Shown in pieces: positions 17,020 through 28,877 of a stretch of DNA of 33,789 nt. Location of the stretch: the NCBI RefSeq assembly GCF_002161675.1, contig NZ_NFIH01000027.1:1-33789 (forward strand), given 5' to 3'. The notes below the pieces were generated by a model, which did no database searches, was not told the origin of the DNA, and saw only the letters and a program-made list of their open reading frames with translations. The stretch is from Pseudoflavonifractor sp. An44. Lineage in GTDB: Bacteria; Bacillota; Clostridia; Oscillospirales; Oscillospiraceae. The position numbers and the translations under genes were made by a program. Within the stretch, counting starts at the first letter, position 1; every line of letters starts with the position of its first letter.

Positions 17020-17684
17020 GCAGTTGCAGCCAGGAAGAGTATCTCCAGCTCTCCGGCCTCCAGCATTTCGCCTTTTGTCGGCGGCAATGGGCGCTGATTC
17101 ACATCGAGCAGCTGTGGAGGGAAAACCTGCGCACGGTGGAGGGGCAGCTGCTCCACCGCCGTGCTCACGATGAGTCCCAACGAGAACGACGGGGAAATTT
17201 ACTCATCCTCCGGGGCCTTGCCATCCAATCCTCCACGCTGGGCGTCTCTGGTGTCTGCGATGTGGTGGAATTTCACGCCTCGCCCCAAGGTGTCCCCATT
17301 CACGGGGAAGAAGGCCTTTGGCTTCCCTATCCCATCGAGTACAAGCGTGGGAAACCAAAAACCAACCAAGCCGATGAGCTGCAATTGTGTGCCCAAGCCA
17401 TGTGTCTGGAGGAAACGCTGTGCTGCTCCATCCAAGAAGGGGCTCTCTTTTACGGAGAAACCAAGCGGAGAACCGTGGTTTCCTTTGACTCTGCATTGCG
17501 GAAACAGGTGGTTTCCCTGCTCCAGGAGATGCACCAGCTTTATCGCCGGGGCTATACCCCCAAGTGCAAACCAACCAAGTCCTGCAATGCCTGTTCCCTG
17601 AAAGAGCTGTGCCTTCCCAAACTCATGAAGAAACAGAATGTATCGGCCTATCTGCGCTCAGCCATGGAGGAGGACGTGCCATGA
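17016..17684 (+). CDS. cas4: Cas4 PAM-end processing exonuclease
   Basis: A 222-residue RecB-like nuclease with an iron-sulfur cluster. The first cluster cysteine is C21 in FCRRQWA and the other three are in CNACSLKELC near the C-terminus. Nuclease motifs are GVCDVVEF (Asp), PIEYKRG (Glu and Lys) and DELQLCAQAMCLEE (QxxxY-like motif IV region). In type I-C, Cas4 works with Cas1-Cas2 to find the PAM and trim that end of a prespacer exactly. This fits the array, where the PAM-side ends of repeated spacers are identical while the other ends are ragged. The start overlaps the cas7c stop by four bases and the stop overlaps the cas1 start. Confidence 0.94.
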   Translation: MSSCSQEEYLQLSGLQHFAFCRRQWALIHIEQLWRENLRTVEGQLLHRRAHDESQRERRGNLLILRGLAIQSSTLGVSGVCDVVEFHASPQGVPIHGEEGLWLPYPIEYKRGKPKTNQADELQLCAQAMCLEETLCCSIQEGALFYGETKRRTVVSFDSALRKQVVSLLQEMHQLYRRGYTPKCKPTKSCNACSLKELCLPKLMKKQNVSAYLRSAMEEDVP

Positions 17685-18712
17685 GACAACTGCTCAACAC
17701 CCTGTTTATCACCTCACCCGATATTTACTTATCTCTGGATGGGGAAAATGTGGTGGCCAATCGGGAAAAGGAAGTCCTGGCCCGGTATCCTCTGCATACC
17801 TTGTCCGGCATTCTCTCCTTCTCCTACTCCGGTGCCTCTCCCGCCCTCATGGGTGCCTGCGCCAAGCGAAATATCTCCCTGTCCTTTTGCTCTCCCAACG
17901 GACGGTTTCTGGCCCGAGTATGTGGGGAAAGCAGCGGAAATGTGCTCCTTCGCCGCACGCAATATCGAATTGCCGACGACCCCGCCTCCAGCTGCCGAAT
18001 TGCACGCAATATGATCTTCGGAAAAGTCCACAATGCCCGTTGGAGCATTGCCCGAACCAAACGAGACCACGCTCTGCGTGTGAATGTGGACGATTTAGCG
18101 CAGACCATTGAAACCCTCAAAGGATTACTGCCTCAAATTCTCTCCGAGACCGATCTGGACGCTCTGCGTGGACTGGAAGGAGCCGGAGCTACCGCCTACT
18201 TTCACGCCTTTGGCCAGATGATTTTGGGGGATCCCACCGTATTCTCCTTCCATGGCAGAAATCGCAGACCACCGCTGGACCCAGTCAACGCTCTACTGTC
18301 TTTTGCCTACAGCCTTCTGGGTAACGACTGCGCCTCTGCCTTGGAAGGGGTGGGTTTGGACGCCTATGTGGGATTCCTCCACCGAGACCGCCCCGGGCGA
18401 ACCTCTCTGGCTTTGGACTTGATGGAGGAATTACGCCCGTGCATGGCAGAACGCTTTGTCCTGACCTGCATTAACAACCGTATCTTCCAGGCCCAGGATT
18501 TCGTCTATCAAGAGAGCGGAGCCGTTCGTCTCACCGATGAAGCCCGGCGCATCTTCCTGCAACGGTGGCAAGAGCGAAAAAAGGAGCTCATCACCCATCC
18601 ATATCTGGAGGAGAAAATTCCTTGGGGGCTGGTTCCATGGGTGCAGGCTCTCTTGCTCAGCCGTCATCTCAGGGGCGACTTGGAGGAGTACCCACCGTTT
18701 CTCTGGAGGTAG
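17681..18712 (+). CDS. cas1: Cas1 integrase
   Basis: A 343-residue Cas1 of the I-C type, the catalytic subunit of the spacer integrase. The metal-binding residues appear intact: E166 in RGLEGAGA, H234 in GFLHRDRPGR, and D246 with E249 in LALDLMEELRP. The N-terminal beta domain starts MRQLLNTLFITSPDIYLSLDGENVV. The ATG at 17681 overlaps the cas4 stop as ATGA and is preferred over a much longer upstream open frame that runs through cas4 in another phase. Intact active-site residues and the very long array suggest adaptation has been working well. Confidence 0.95.
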   Translation: MRQLLNTLFITSPDIYLSLDGENVVANREKEVLARYPLHTLSGILSFSYSGASPALMGACAKRNISLSFCSPNGRFLARVCGESSGNVLLRRTQYRIADDPASSCRIARNMIFGKVHNARWSIARTKRDHALRVNVDDLAQTIETLKGLLPQILSETDLDALRGLEGAGATAYFHAFGQMILGDPTVFSFHGRNRRPPLDPVNALLSFAYSLLGNDCASALEGVGLDAYVGFLHRDRPGRTSLALDLMEELRPCMAERFVLTCINNRIFQAQDFVYQESGAVRLTDEARRIFLQRWQERKKELITHPYLEEKIPWGLVPWVQALLLSRHLRGDLEEYPPFLWR

Positions 18713-18716
18713 AAAC

Positions 18717-19007
18717 ATGCTGGTTCTGATTACGTATGACGTGAATACCCAGGATGCCGCTGGGCGCAAGCGGCTGCGGCAAATCGCCAAACAATGTGTC
18801 AACTACGGACAACGTGTCCAATGTTCTGTGTTCGAGTGCCTGCTGGACGCTGCGCAATGTCGCATGCTTCAGGCCAAGCTGTGCAGCATTATGGATGCCG
18901 AGAAAGACAGCCTGCGTTTTTACTACCTGGGCAATAAGTATGAGAGTAAAATCGAACACTTCGGCGCCAAACAAACCTATGAACCCGAGGGTGCGCTTAT
19001 CTTATAG
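18717..19007 (+). CDS. cas2: Cas2 integrase structural subunit
   Basis: A 96-residue ferredoxin-fold protein with the usual opening MLVLITYDVNT, including the conserved Asp8, and a C-terminal strand ending EPEGALIL. It bridges two Cas1 dimers in the integrase. The ATG at 18717 is chosen because GGAGGT lies 7 nt before it and it follows the cas1 stop by four bases; the longer open frame upstream is inside cas1. It is the last gene of the operon and ends about 180 bp before the first repeat, so adaptation genes and leader are adjacent. Confidence 0.95.
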   Translation: MLVLITYDVNTQDAAGRKRLRQIAKQCVNYGQRVQCSVFECLLDAAQCRMLQAKLCSIMDAEKDSLRFYYLGNKYESKIEHFGAKQTYEPEGALIL

Positions 19008-19187
19008 GTTTGCCAGGTGCGAAGGGGAAGCTCTCATAACATCCCTGGGAGGTTCGCACACACATTTTTCCAGTTTATGTGAGGAGTAGAGATTTTCTCA
19101 CCTCCGCAATTGTAGCACTTAGAATTTATACTGTGTAATCTGTGCAAGGAACACAACGATTCACCTCGTACCTTGTATAGATTTGCT
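19008..19187 (+). promoter_or_regulatory. CRISPR leader
   Basis: A 180-bp gap between cas2 and the first repeat with no gene. Its position, and the degenerate repeat at the opposite end of the array, mark this as the leader where new spacers enter. A possible array promoter is TTGTAG at 19110-19115 with TGTAAT at 19134-19139 (18-nt spacing). TATACT at 19127-19132 is an alternative -10 box. No terminator is visible after cas2, so readthrough from the cas operon may also feed the array. Confidence 0.7.
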
Positions 19188-22100
19188 GTCGCACCCCACA
19201 CGGGGTGCGTGGATTGAAATTTACTAGCTTTCAGCGTAAGAGGGAATAGAGGTAGTCGCACCCCACACGGGGTGCGTGGATTGAAATTGCATCAGGCAAT
19301 CCACTGAACTACACGAAAACGAGTCGCACCCCACACGGGGTGCGTGGATTGAAATCTGAACACCAAAACCGTGCAAGACGAACTATGGACGAGTCGCACC
19401 CCACACGGGGTGCGTGGATTGAAATACTGATGCAGAGTTGGACGGTGTGGTGAAAAAGAAGTCGCACCCCACACGGGGTGCGTGGATTGAAATAATTATG
19501 CCTTAACAGCAAAAGACCGAAAGTCGGTCGCACCCCACACGGGGTGCGTGGATTGAAATATAATCGCCTCGGTCAGATCGCAAATGAAGTAAGTCGCACC
19601 CCACACGGGGTGCGTGGATTGAAATTGGTTTGGGAAGAAACCGGTGACAGCACGGAAAGGTCGCACCCCACACGGGGTGCGTGGATTGAAATAAATCTGT
19701 GGTCAAGCCAATACGACGGGCATTGAGTCGCACCCCACACGGGGTGCGTGGATTGAAATTCCTTCCAGTGGGACGGATTGATTATCCGGGCGTCGCACCC
19801 CACACGGGGTGCGTGGATTGAAATCGCTCTGACGTGGCCAAGGCTCTGGGCTCCAATGGGGTCGCACCCCACACGGGGTGCGTGGATTGAAATACAACCA
19901 GCGGGCTATTAGCGAACGACGTGTGCACGTCGCACCCCACACGGGGTGCGTGGATTGAAATTCCGAGGGCTGGGCGGTCTCTCCCACCGTCCAAATCTCG
20001 TCGCACCCCACACGGGGTGCGTGGATTGAAATGGTAGTGGAACTGGAAGCAGTCGAGTCCATGGTCGTCGCACCCCACACGGGGTGCGTGGATTGAAATA
20101 CAATCACAGTGTTCATTGGAATACAGCCCCCTCGTCGCACCCCACACGGGGTGCGTGGATTGAAATGGGGAGTGGGTAAAGACCAAGACAGGGTACTCCC
20201 AGTCGCACCCCACACGGGGTGCGTGGATTGAAATTTGCCCACCGTCACCTCCCCGTCGGTGGTGTCTCCGTCGCACCCCACACGGGGTGCGTGGATTGAA
20301 ATCGCCCTCCACAATGGCCTGCTTAATGTGGATGGGTCGCACCCCACACGGGGTGCGTGGATTGAAATCTGCAGAGGAGCGGGAAGAGTTTGCCCGGGAG
20401 AACGTCGCACCCCACACGGGGTGCGTGGATTGAAATTGGTGGCCGTGGTGGCTGTGTGCGCCTTTGCCATGGGGTCGCACCCCACACGGGGTGCGTGGAT
20501 TGAAATCCCGTGTCAGAGGATGATGCACTAAACAATATATGGTCGCACCCCACACGGGGTGCGTGGATTGAAATCACACTCCGCCACCCGGATTACCGGG
20601 GTTGTCAAGTCGCACCCCACACGGGGTGCGTGGATTGAAATTTTGTTTTGCTTTGCGGCAGAAATCCTTGCCAAAAGTCGCACCCCACACGGGGTGCGTG
20701 GATTGAAATGTGCCGCTCATGCCCTCCAACGCCATCCGGCGGATGGTCGCACCCCACACGGGGTGCGTGGATTGAAATCTGCGGGACTTATACAAGACAC
20801 TCCTGTCCACATAGTCGCACCCCACACGGGGTGCGTGGATTGAAATCGAAGGCTCCGGCGAATCTCCATGCACTTGCACGGGTCGCACCCCACACGGGGT
20901 GCGTGGATTGAAATTCAATATGTGGGATCACATCAACACACATCCCGTGTCGCACCCCACACGGGGTGCGTGGATTGAAATCTGGGTGAGTGGGCGGCCA
21001 CAGTTTGGGCAGAAGGTCGCACCCCACACGGGGTGCGTGGATTGAAATGCCTGGATTCTGCTGTTTGCCCTTTTCGGCGGTGGTCGCACCCCACACGGGG
21101 TGCGTGGATTGAAATGGTGCGTTGGTCACGGCGACGACCTAAAAAGCCGTCGCACCCCACACGGGGTGCGTGGATTGAAATTGAAAGACCTTCTCAGCCC
21201 CCGCTCCAGTTGCCGCGTCGCACCCCACACGGGGTGCGTGGATTGAAATGACATGATATGGCAAGATGCAGTTGTCCCGGCCATGGGTCGCACCCCACAC
21301 GGGGTGCGTGGATTGAAATTGTGAGGTGACACATGGAAGTATTGGTTATCAACGGGTCGCACCCCACACGGGGTGCGTGGATTGAAATGCTTGCGTCAGG
21401 TGACTTTATACGCACCCAGGATGTCGCACCCCACACGGGGTGCGTGGATTGAAATGCAAACTCTTGGGCACTCAACATTTTATCACCTCCGGTCGCACCC
21501 CACACGGGGTGCGTGGATTGAAATATCAAAATCCCTCCCATCAAACCCGCTCAAATCTAGTCGCACCCCACACGGGGTGCGTGGATTGAAATTCTTTGTC
21601 CGGTGTAATCTTCCGCACCGATACGATGTCGCACCCCACACGGGGTGCGTGGATTGAAATAATCCACCTCACAATCTCAAATATCGCCAATCCCGTCGCA
21701 CCCCACACGGGGTGCGTGGATTGAAATAGGCCAGTGCATCAGATCCGCCCCGCTCGCTTTGGTCGCACCCCACACGGGGTGCGTGGATTGAAATTTTGAC
21801 AGTGAATTTACCGTCGGCGCAGCTGTCTCCCGTCGCACCCCACACGGGGTGCGTGGATTGAAATCGCAGGATGCGGAATGTTTTACCGTTAAACTACCGC
21901 GTCGCACCCCACACGGGGTGCGTGGATTGAAATGACTTCTCCACGTCCGGCACGGCGTGGAACGGCGGGTCGCACCCCACACGGGGTGCGTGGATTGAAA
22001 TCGGTCGACTACATCATTGACCACGACTACCGTGGGTCGCACCCCACACGGGGTGCGTGGATTGAAATACGGACGAAATGAAGCAGAAATACCTTGAGTG

Positions 22101-25100
22101 GTGGTCGCACCCCACACGGGGTGCGTGGATTGAAATACTCACTGGCCGAAAATGGGGGCAGGTGTATATTCGTCGCACCCCACACGGGGTGCGTGGATTG
22201 AAATTCACAGTACACGGATATGCCTGTTGCCATGAGGCTGGTCGCACCCCACACGGGGTGCGTGGATTGAAATGTTGGTAGGCTTGACGGGGCCGAACAA
22301 CGGACAACGTCGCACCCCACACGGGGTGCGTGGATTGAAATACTCACTGGCCGAAAATGGGGGCAGGTGTATATTGTCGCACCCCACACGGGGTGCGTGG
22401 ATTGAAATTGCTTGGCCTGTCCGCACCCGGAAGAGCCGTGCAGTCGCACCCCACACGGGGTGCGTGGATTGAAATGAATCCCACCCCCGGCTCCACGTTC
22501 CAACCCAAGTCGCACCCCACACGGGGTGCGTGGATTGAAATAATCAATGGCGCAACAAATCTTACAGGACGAAGCGTCGCACCCCACACGGGGTGCGTGG
22601 ATTGAAATAATCGGCTGAGAATGTCGTCCGCCATGTCTTGGGGTCGCACCCCACACGGGGTGCGTGGATTGAAATAACGGCAACTGCGGCGGCGGCCTGT
22701 TTGGCGGCAAGTCGCACCCCACACGGGGTGCGTGGATTGAAATTGGTTTGGGAAGAAACCGGTGACAGCACGGAAAGCGTCGCACCCCACACGGGGTGCG
22801 TGGATTGAAATTTCGGCCTGGACGACCCTGGGAAGATAAAGTCCAGTCGCACCCCACACGGGGTGCGTGGATTGAAATAATCAATGGCGCAACAAATCTT
22901 ACAGGACGAAGCAAAGTCGCACCCCACACGGGGTGCGTGGATTGAAATACCGCAAGATAAAGGCCGGAGAGGTAAGGGAGTTCGTCGCACCCCACACGGG
23001 GTGCGTGGATTGAAATTCACAGTACACGGATATGCCTGTTGCCATGAGGCGTCGCACCCCACACGGGGTGCGTGGATTGAAATCAGTGTGATTACACCGA
23101 CCAGATACCCAGCAGCGGGTCGCACCCCACACGGGGTGCGTGGATTGAAATCCCTCTGTCTACCATGCGTCAAGCCATGCTGGAGGTCGCACCCCACACG
23201 GGGTGCGTGGATTGAAATTGCATTGCCAAGATGGTGGGCACAGCCCCCCTCTGTCGCACCCCACACGGGGTGCGTGGATTGAAATTCTTGAAAAAATGTA
23301 AAGCTAGCTTATATAAAGCAGGTCGCACCCCACACGGGGTGCGTGGATTGAAATCCACAATTATCCAAAATTTGCCCCAGATCATAAGTCGTCGCACCCC
23401 ACACGGGGTGCGTGGATTGAAATACAAGTGGAGCGAAAAGGCAAAAAAGGAGATCCTGGTCGCACCCCACACGGGGTGCGTGGATTGAAATTTGCCAGTG
23501 TAGTGGATATTGAAGGGGATCTGATGTCGCACCCCACACGGGGTGCGTGGATTGAAATAAAACCGAAACCCCGCCCCCGTTCGCAGCTGGAGTCGCACCC
23601 CACACGGGGTGCGTGGATTGAAATGTATGACTCCGGGTCGCTCCAGCAGATAGTCGGGGTCGCACCCCACACGGGGTGCGTGGATTGAAATGTATAGGTT
23701 GGATTTGTTGAGGCATGGCAGGCGAGGGTCGCACCCCACACGGGGTGCGTGGATTGAAATGTGTGGTCGGTGGAATGGTCGTCCACCAGTTCAGTCGCAC
23801 CCCACACGGGGTGCGTGGATTGAAATTGTAATGGTTGTACAGCCTCATTGCGGCTGGCAGTCGCACCCCACACGGGGTGCGTGGATTGAAATATCGGAGC
23901 ATAATGGATATCGCAATAGGATTCCCCGTCGCACCCCACACGGGGTGCGTGGATTGAAATCGAGATGGGGCCGGACTTGATGGCATCGGGAAGGTCGCAC
24001 CCCACACGGGGTGCGTGGATTGAAATCCACAATTATCCAAAATTTGCCCCAGATCATAAGTCGCACCCCACACGGGGTGCGTGGATTGAAATTCCCAAGC
24101 CTGTCCAATCTGGCGGAGGCGTTTGGGTCGCACCCCACACGGGGTGCGTGGATTGAAATTGTAATGGTTGTACAGCCTCATTGCGGCTGGCATGTCGCAC
24201 CCCACACGGGGTGCGTGGATTGAAATACCGAGGCAAGAAAAGAGCACCCCGCCGTTTTTGTCGCACCCCACACGGGGTGCGTGGATTGAAATGTTGCCGC
24301 CCTCAGTGTACAGCAGACAGCCGGAGGTCGCACCCCACACGGGGTGCGTGGATTGAAATAATCATCCAGCGGTAAAGGTTGAGCTGGGCAATCGTCGCAC
24401 CCCACACGGGGTGCGTGGATTGAAATGGGACTGATTAAGTCCATTCCCACAATTATCCAGTCGCACCCCACACGGGGTGCGTGGATTGAAATTCCAGAAA
24501 AAAAGAGGAAGAAAAAGAAAGGAGGGTGTCGCACCCCACACGGGGTGCGTGGATTGAAATCCATCCTCACCAGGCCTTTTCCCAACTGCCAGAGTCGCAC
24601 CCCACACGGGGTGCGTGGATTGAAATATGGCCTCGGAATCAATCCGACAAGCACAACCAAGTCGCACCCCACACGGGGTGCGTGGATTGAAATAAGCAGA
24701 GCCTTGATCCCTGCATACTTAGCCGTGAGTCGCACCCCACACGGGGTGCGTGGATTGAAATCCCTGTCGTCCTTTTTTGTGATGCCAGTCTCAAAAGTCG
24801 CACCCCACACGGGGTGCGTGGATTGAAATCTCAAGGCGGGGAAGGTCCAGCTGGCCTGGGGCTCGTCGCACCCCACACGGGGTGCGTGGATTGAAATACC
24901 GCTTGTCCAATTAAGCTGGCCACCGTATACTGGTCGCACCCCACACGGGGTGCGTGGATTGAAATACCTCCCCACACCATCAGGCCGCACAGGCCAACGT
25001 CGCACCCCACACGGGGTGCGTGGATTGAAATCGTCCGAGGCCACGGCGCAACCTGGAAAGGTTTAGTCGCACCCCACACGGGGTGCGTGGATTGAAATGC

Positions 25101-28100
25101 CGTTGGTTGTGCTTGTCGGATTGATTCCGAGGCGTCGCACCCCACACGGGGTGCGTGGATTGAAATATCAAGCTTATTGGCAAAAATTATTTGGAGGAAT
25201 GTCGCACCCCACACGGGGTGCGTGGATTGAAATTGATGAATAGGAGGAAAAGAACATGATTGACAAGTCGCACCCCACACGGGGTGCGTGGATTGAAATT
25301 ATGAAAATGACTGACGGAAAGCGCACCATCGACGTCGCACCCCACACGGGGTGCGTGGATTGAAATTCCCTTGCCAGTCAGCATGGAGAAGTAGACATAG
25401 GGCACAGTCGCACCCCACACGGGGTGCGTGGATTGAAATCGGGAGCCTGTGCAGATTGCCCGGCGGGCCCCGCGTCGCACCCCACACGGGGTGCGTGGAT
25501 TGAAATCTTATGAGGATATCACCATGGCCATGCGCTGTGAGTCGCACCCCACACGGGGTGCGTGGATTGAAATAGGCCCGCATGCCCAGCATCCAATCCG
25601 CTATGTCGTCGCACCCCACACGGGGTGCGTGGATTGAAATTAAAGCAACTGTAGAGATAACAGGGCAGACTCCGTCGCACCCCACACGGGGTGCGTGGAT
25701 TGAAATTTCTCCAGCGTCAAAGCCTATCACGATGGTATATAGTCGCACCCCACACGGGGTGCGTGGATTGAAATCGGCACTCCACAACTGCACCAGATCA
25801 CTGACCTGGGTCGCACCCCACACGGGGTGCGTGGATTGAAATTCAACGAGACGAAAGCTGTGGCCCAGTCCGTCCGGTCGCACCCCACACGGGGTGCGTG
25901 GATTGAAATGAGCGTCTGGCCCTCGCTGACCAACGACTCGCCGGGTCGCACCCCACACGGGGTGCGTGGATTGAAATCCCGTGTCAGAGGATGATGCGCT
26001 AAACGATATTTGGTCGCACCCCACACGGGGTGCGTGGATTGAAATGCCGAGAGAACCGCCAACATGAAACTTGCAGACCGTCGCACCCCACACGGGGTGC
26101 GTGGATTGAAATTTGCGTGGACACGGCATTAAGCAATGGGACTTCGGTCGCACCCCACACGGGGTGCGTGGATTGAAATCACCAGCTGACCAGGGCGGCC
26201 ACGATGGTGAACCCGTCGCACCCCACACGGGGTGCGTGGATTGAAATAATCTCCAGAACAACTATGGCTATGCCCAGAAGGTGTCGCACCCCACACGGGG
26301 TGCGTGGATTGAAATAATTCTGAGGCCGTACACCTTTTGGGTGCCGTCCGTCGCACCCCACACGGGGTGCGTGGATTGAAATAAACCAACACTAGCACTG
26401 CCAGGGATATGCTCAGAGTCGCACCCCACACGGGGTGCGTGGATTGAAATTCAGCCATGGCGCACACAGCCATTTTGTGGCCCGTCGCACCCCACACGGG
26501 GTGCGTGGATTGAAATTGCATTGCCAAGATGGTGGGCACAGCCCCCCTCTAGTCGCACCCCACACGGGGTGCGTGGATTGAAATGCCGCCTTTTGACGGT
26601 GGGAGCGTTCGGCCTCGATGGTCGCACCCCACACGGGGTGCGTGGATTGAAATTTAGGCCCGTAGTATGTGCGGACATCCAGGTACACGTCGCACCCCAC
26701 ACGGGGTGCGTGGATTGAAATGTGCCGCTCATGCCCTCCAACGCCATCCGGCGGGTCGCACCCCACACGGGGTGCGTGGATTGAAATCTAGCCCCCGAAA
26801 GGGGGCGCATGGAGTGTTACCCGTCGCACCCCACACGGGGTGCGTGGATTGAAATATCTGCTCCGGCGTGAGCAGTGCGGGGCGGGTGTTGTCGCACCCC
26901 ACACGGGGTGCGTGGATTGAAATAGGGAAAAACCTTTTTAACATTTCGGGGGATATAAAGTCGCACCCCACACGGGGTGCGTGGATTGAAATGTGGTTCT
27001 GGAGTATCTTGATGTTTTTGCAGACGTGTCGCACCCCACACGGGGTGCGTGGATTGAAATGCCGCTACGGCAATCGAAAACTTTGGCATGTCCACGTCGC
27101 ACCCCACACGGGGTGCGTGGATTGAAATTTGATGGTCAGGCGGTTATCAGGCCCGATGGTGCGCGTCGCACCCCACACGGGGTGCGTGGATTGAAATGGT
27201 GAAGCATTCATCAAGCCATACCCATCCGGTGTCGCACCCCACACGGGGTGCGTGGATTGAAATATTGCGGCGGCCCACGGCGGCAACATGATTATCAGTC
27301 GCACCCCACACGGGGTGCGTGGATTGAAATCGTTTCCTCCAATCTCTTAATCTGCTCCGGCGTGGTCGCACCCCACACGGGGTGCGTGGATTGAAATTGC
27401 TGGGACTGCCCAGGGAGCTGCCACCACGGCCGTCGCACCCCACACGGGGTGCGTGGATTGAAATCGGCCCAAGACCTGGAGTTCCCCATGCCTATGGATG
27501 TCGCACCCCACACGGGGTGCGTGGATTGAAATTTTAACTCCAATATCAACCCGGAAGTCCCTGTTGTCGCACCCCACACGGGGTGCGTGGATTGAAATAG
27601 GACATCAGCGGCTCCGGCAAGTACATTGGGGCAGTCGCACCCCACACGGGGTGCGTGGATTGAAATTGACTGAGCAGTTCGGCCCGTGCGGAATCGGCTG
27701 GTCGCACCCCACACGGGGTGCGTGGATTGAAATTCGTATCGACGCACTGGAGAAAGCCGCAATGGGGGGTCGCACCCCACACGGGGTGCGTGGATTGAAA
27801 TACGTCAAGTCCACCGTTGGCGGACAACAGTTTAGTCGCACCCCACACGGGGTGCGTGGATTGAAATCTGACTGGGTGCCCGGCATTGGCGGGAACCGTT
27901 TGTCGCACCCCACACGGGGTGCGTGGATTGAAATTGCTGGGACTGCCCAGGGAGCTGCCACCACGGGTCGCACCCCACACGGGGTGCGTGGATTGAAATA
28001 TCAATGCGGACGCCACAGGCAGTTCGCCCGCATGTCGCACCCCACACGGGGTGCGTGGATTGAAATGAGTTTAAGACCGGGGTTGAGTTTGGCAAACGCA

Positions 28101-28877
28101 GGTCGCACCCCACACGGGGTGCGTGGATTGAAATTAAACAATTTTATACTGCCAGTCGTTGGGTGGTTGTCGCACCCCACACGGGGTGCGTGGATTGAAA
28201 TTTTTGTCAAACTTGCCAAAAAGAACAAAGACATCGTCGCACCCCACACGGGGTGCGTGGATTGAAATTCTTTGAGCCGCATGGGCAGGAACAGGCCTAC
28301 CGTCGCACCCCACACGGGGTGCGTGGATTGAAATTGTCAAGTATGGCATGGTGTACACCATCGAGGGCGTCGCACCCCACACGGGGTGCGTGGATTGAAA
28401 TTTGAGAAACGAGCTGGACCGCCTGCCGTTCGAGGTCGCACCCCACACGGGGTGCGTGGATTGAAATTCCTTTCTGGCGGTTATTGCCCAATAGGTACAG
28501 GTGTCGCACCCCACACGGGGTGCGTGGATTGAAATCTTTGTCTGATTCTACCGGCCGAGCGATTTATAATGGTCGCACCCCACACGGGGTGCGTGGATTG
28601 AAATTTGTATCTATGCATTTTAGCATACGTATCATAACGTCGCACCCCACACGGGGTGCGTGGATTGAAATTCTGCGTGGGTTGGGCCAGTCCTCACCGT
28701 CTGCTGTCGCACCCCACACGGGGTGCGTGGATTGAAATTCTGCGTGGGTTGGGCCAGTCCTCACCGTCTGCTGGAGTCGCACCCCACACGGGGTGCGTGG
28801 ATTGAAATCCGTGGTCACACGGGGCGGGATGGAGATTCCCGGGGGTCGCACCCCACACGGGGTGCGTGGATTGAAAT

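Noticed and set aside
20437-26483. 14-nt reverse-complement match between spacers 19 and 108
   Set aside because: It is internal rather than end-aligned, the flanking sequence does not align, and it may be chance in GC-rich coding DNA.
22609-27700. 9-nt end overlap between spacer 126 and spacer 51 (AATCGGCTG)
   Set aside because: It is too short to be significant and the preceding bases are CGG, not a TTC PAM.
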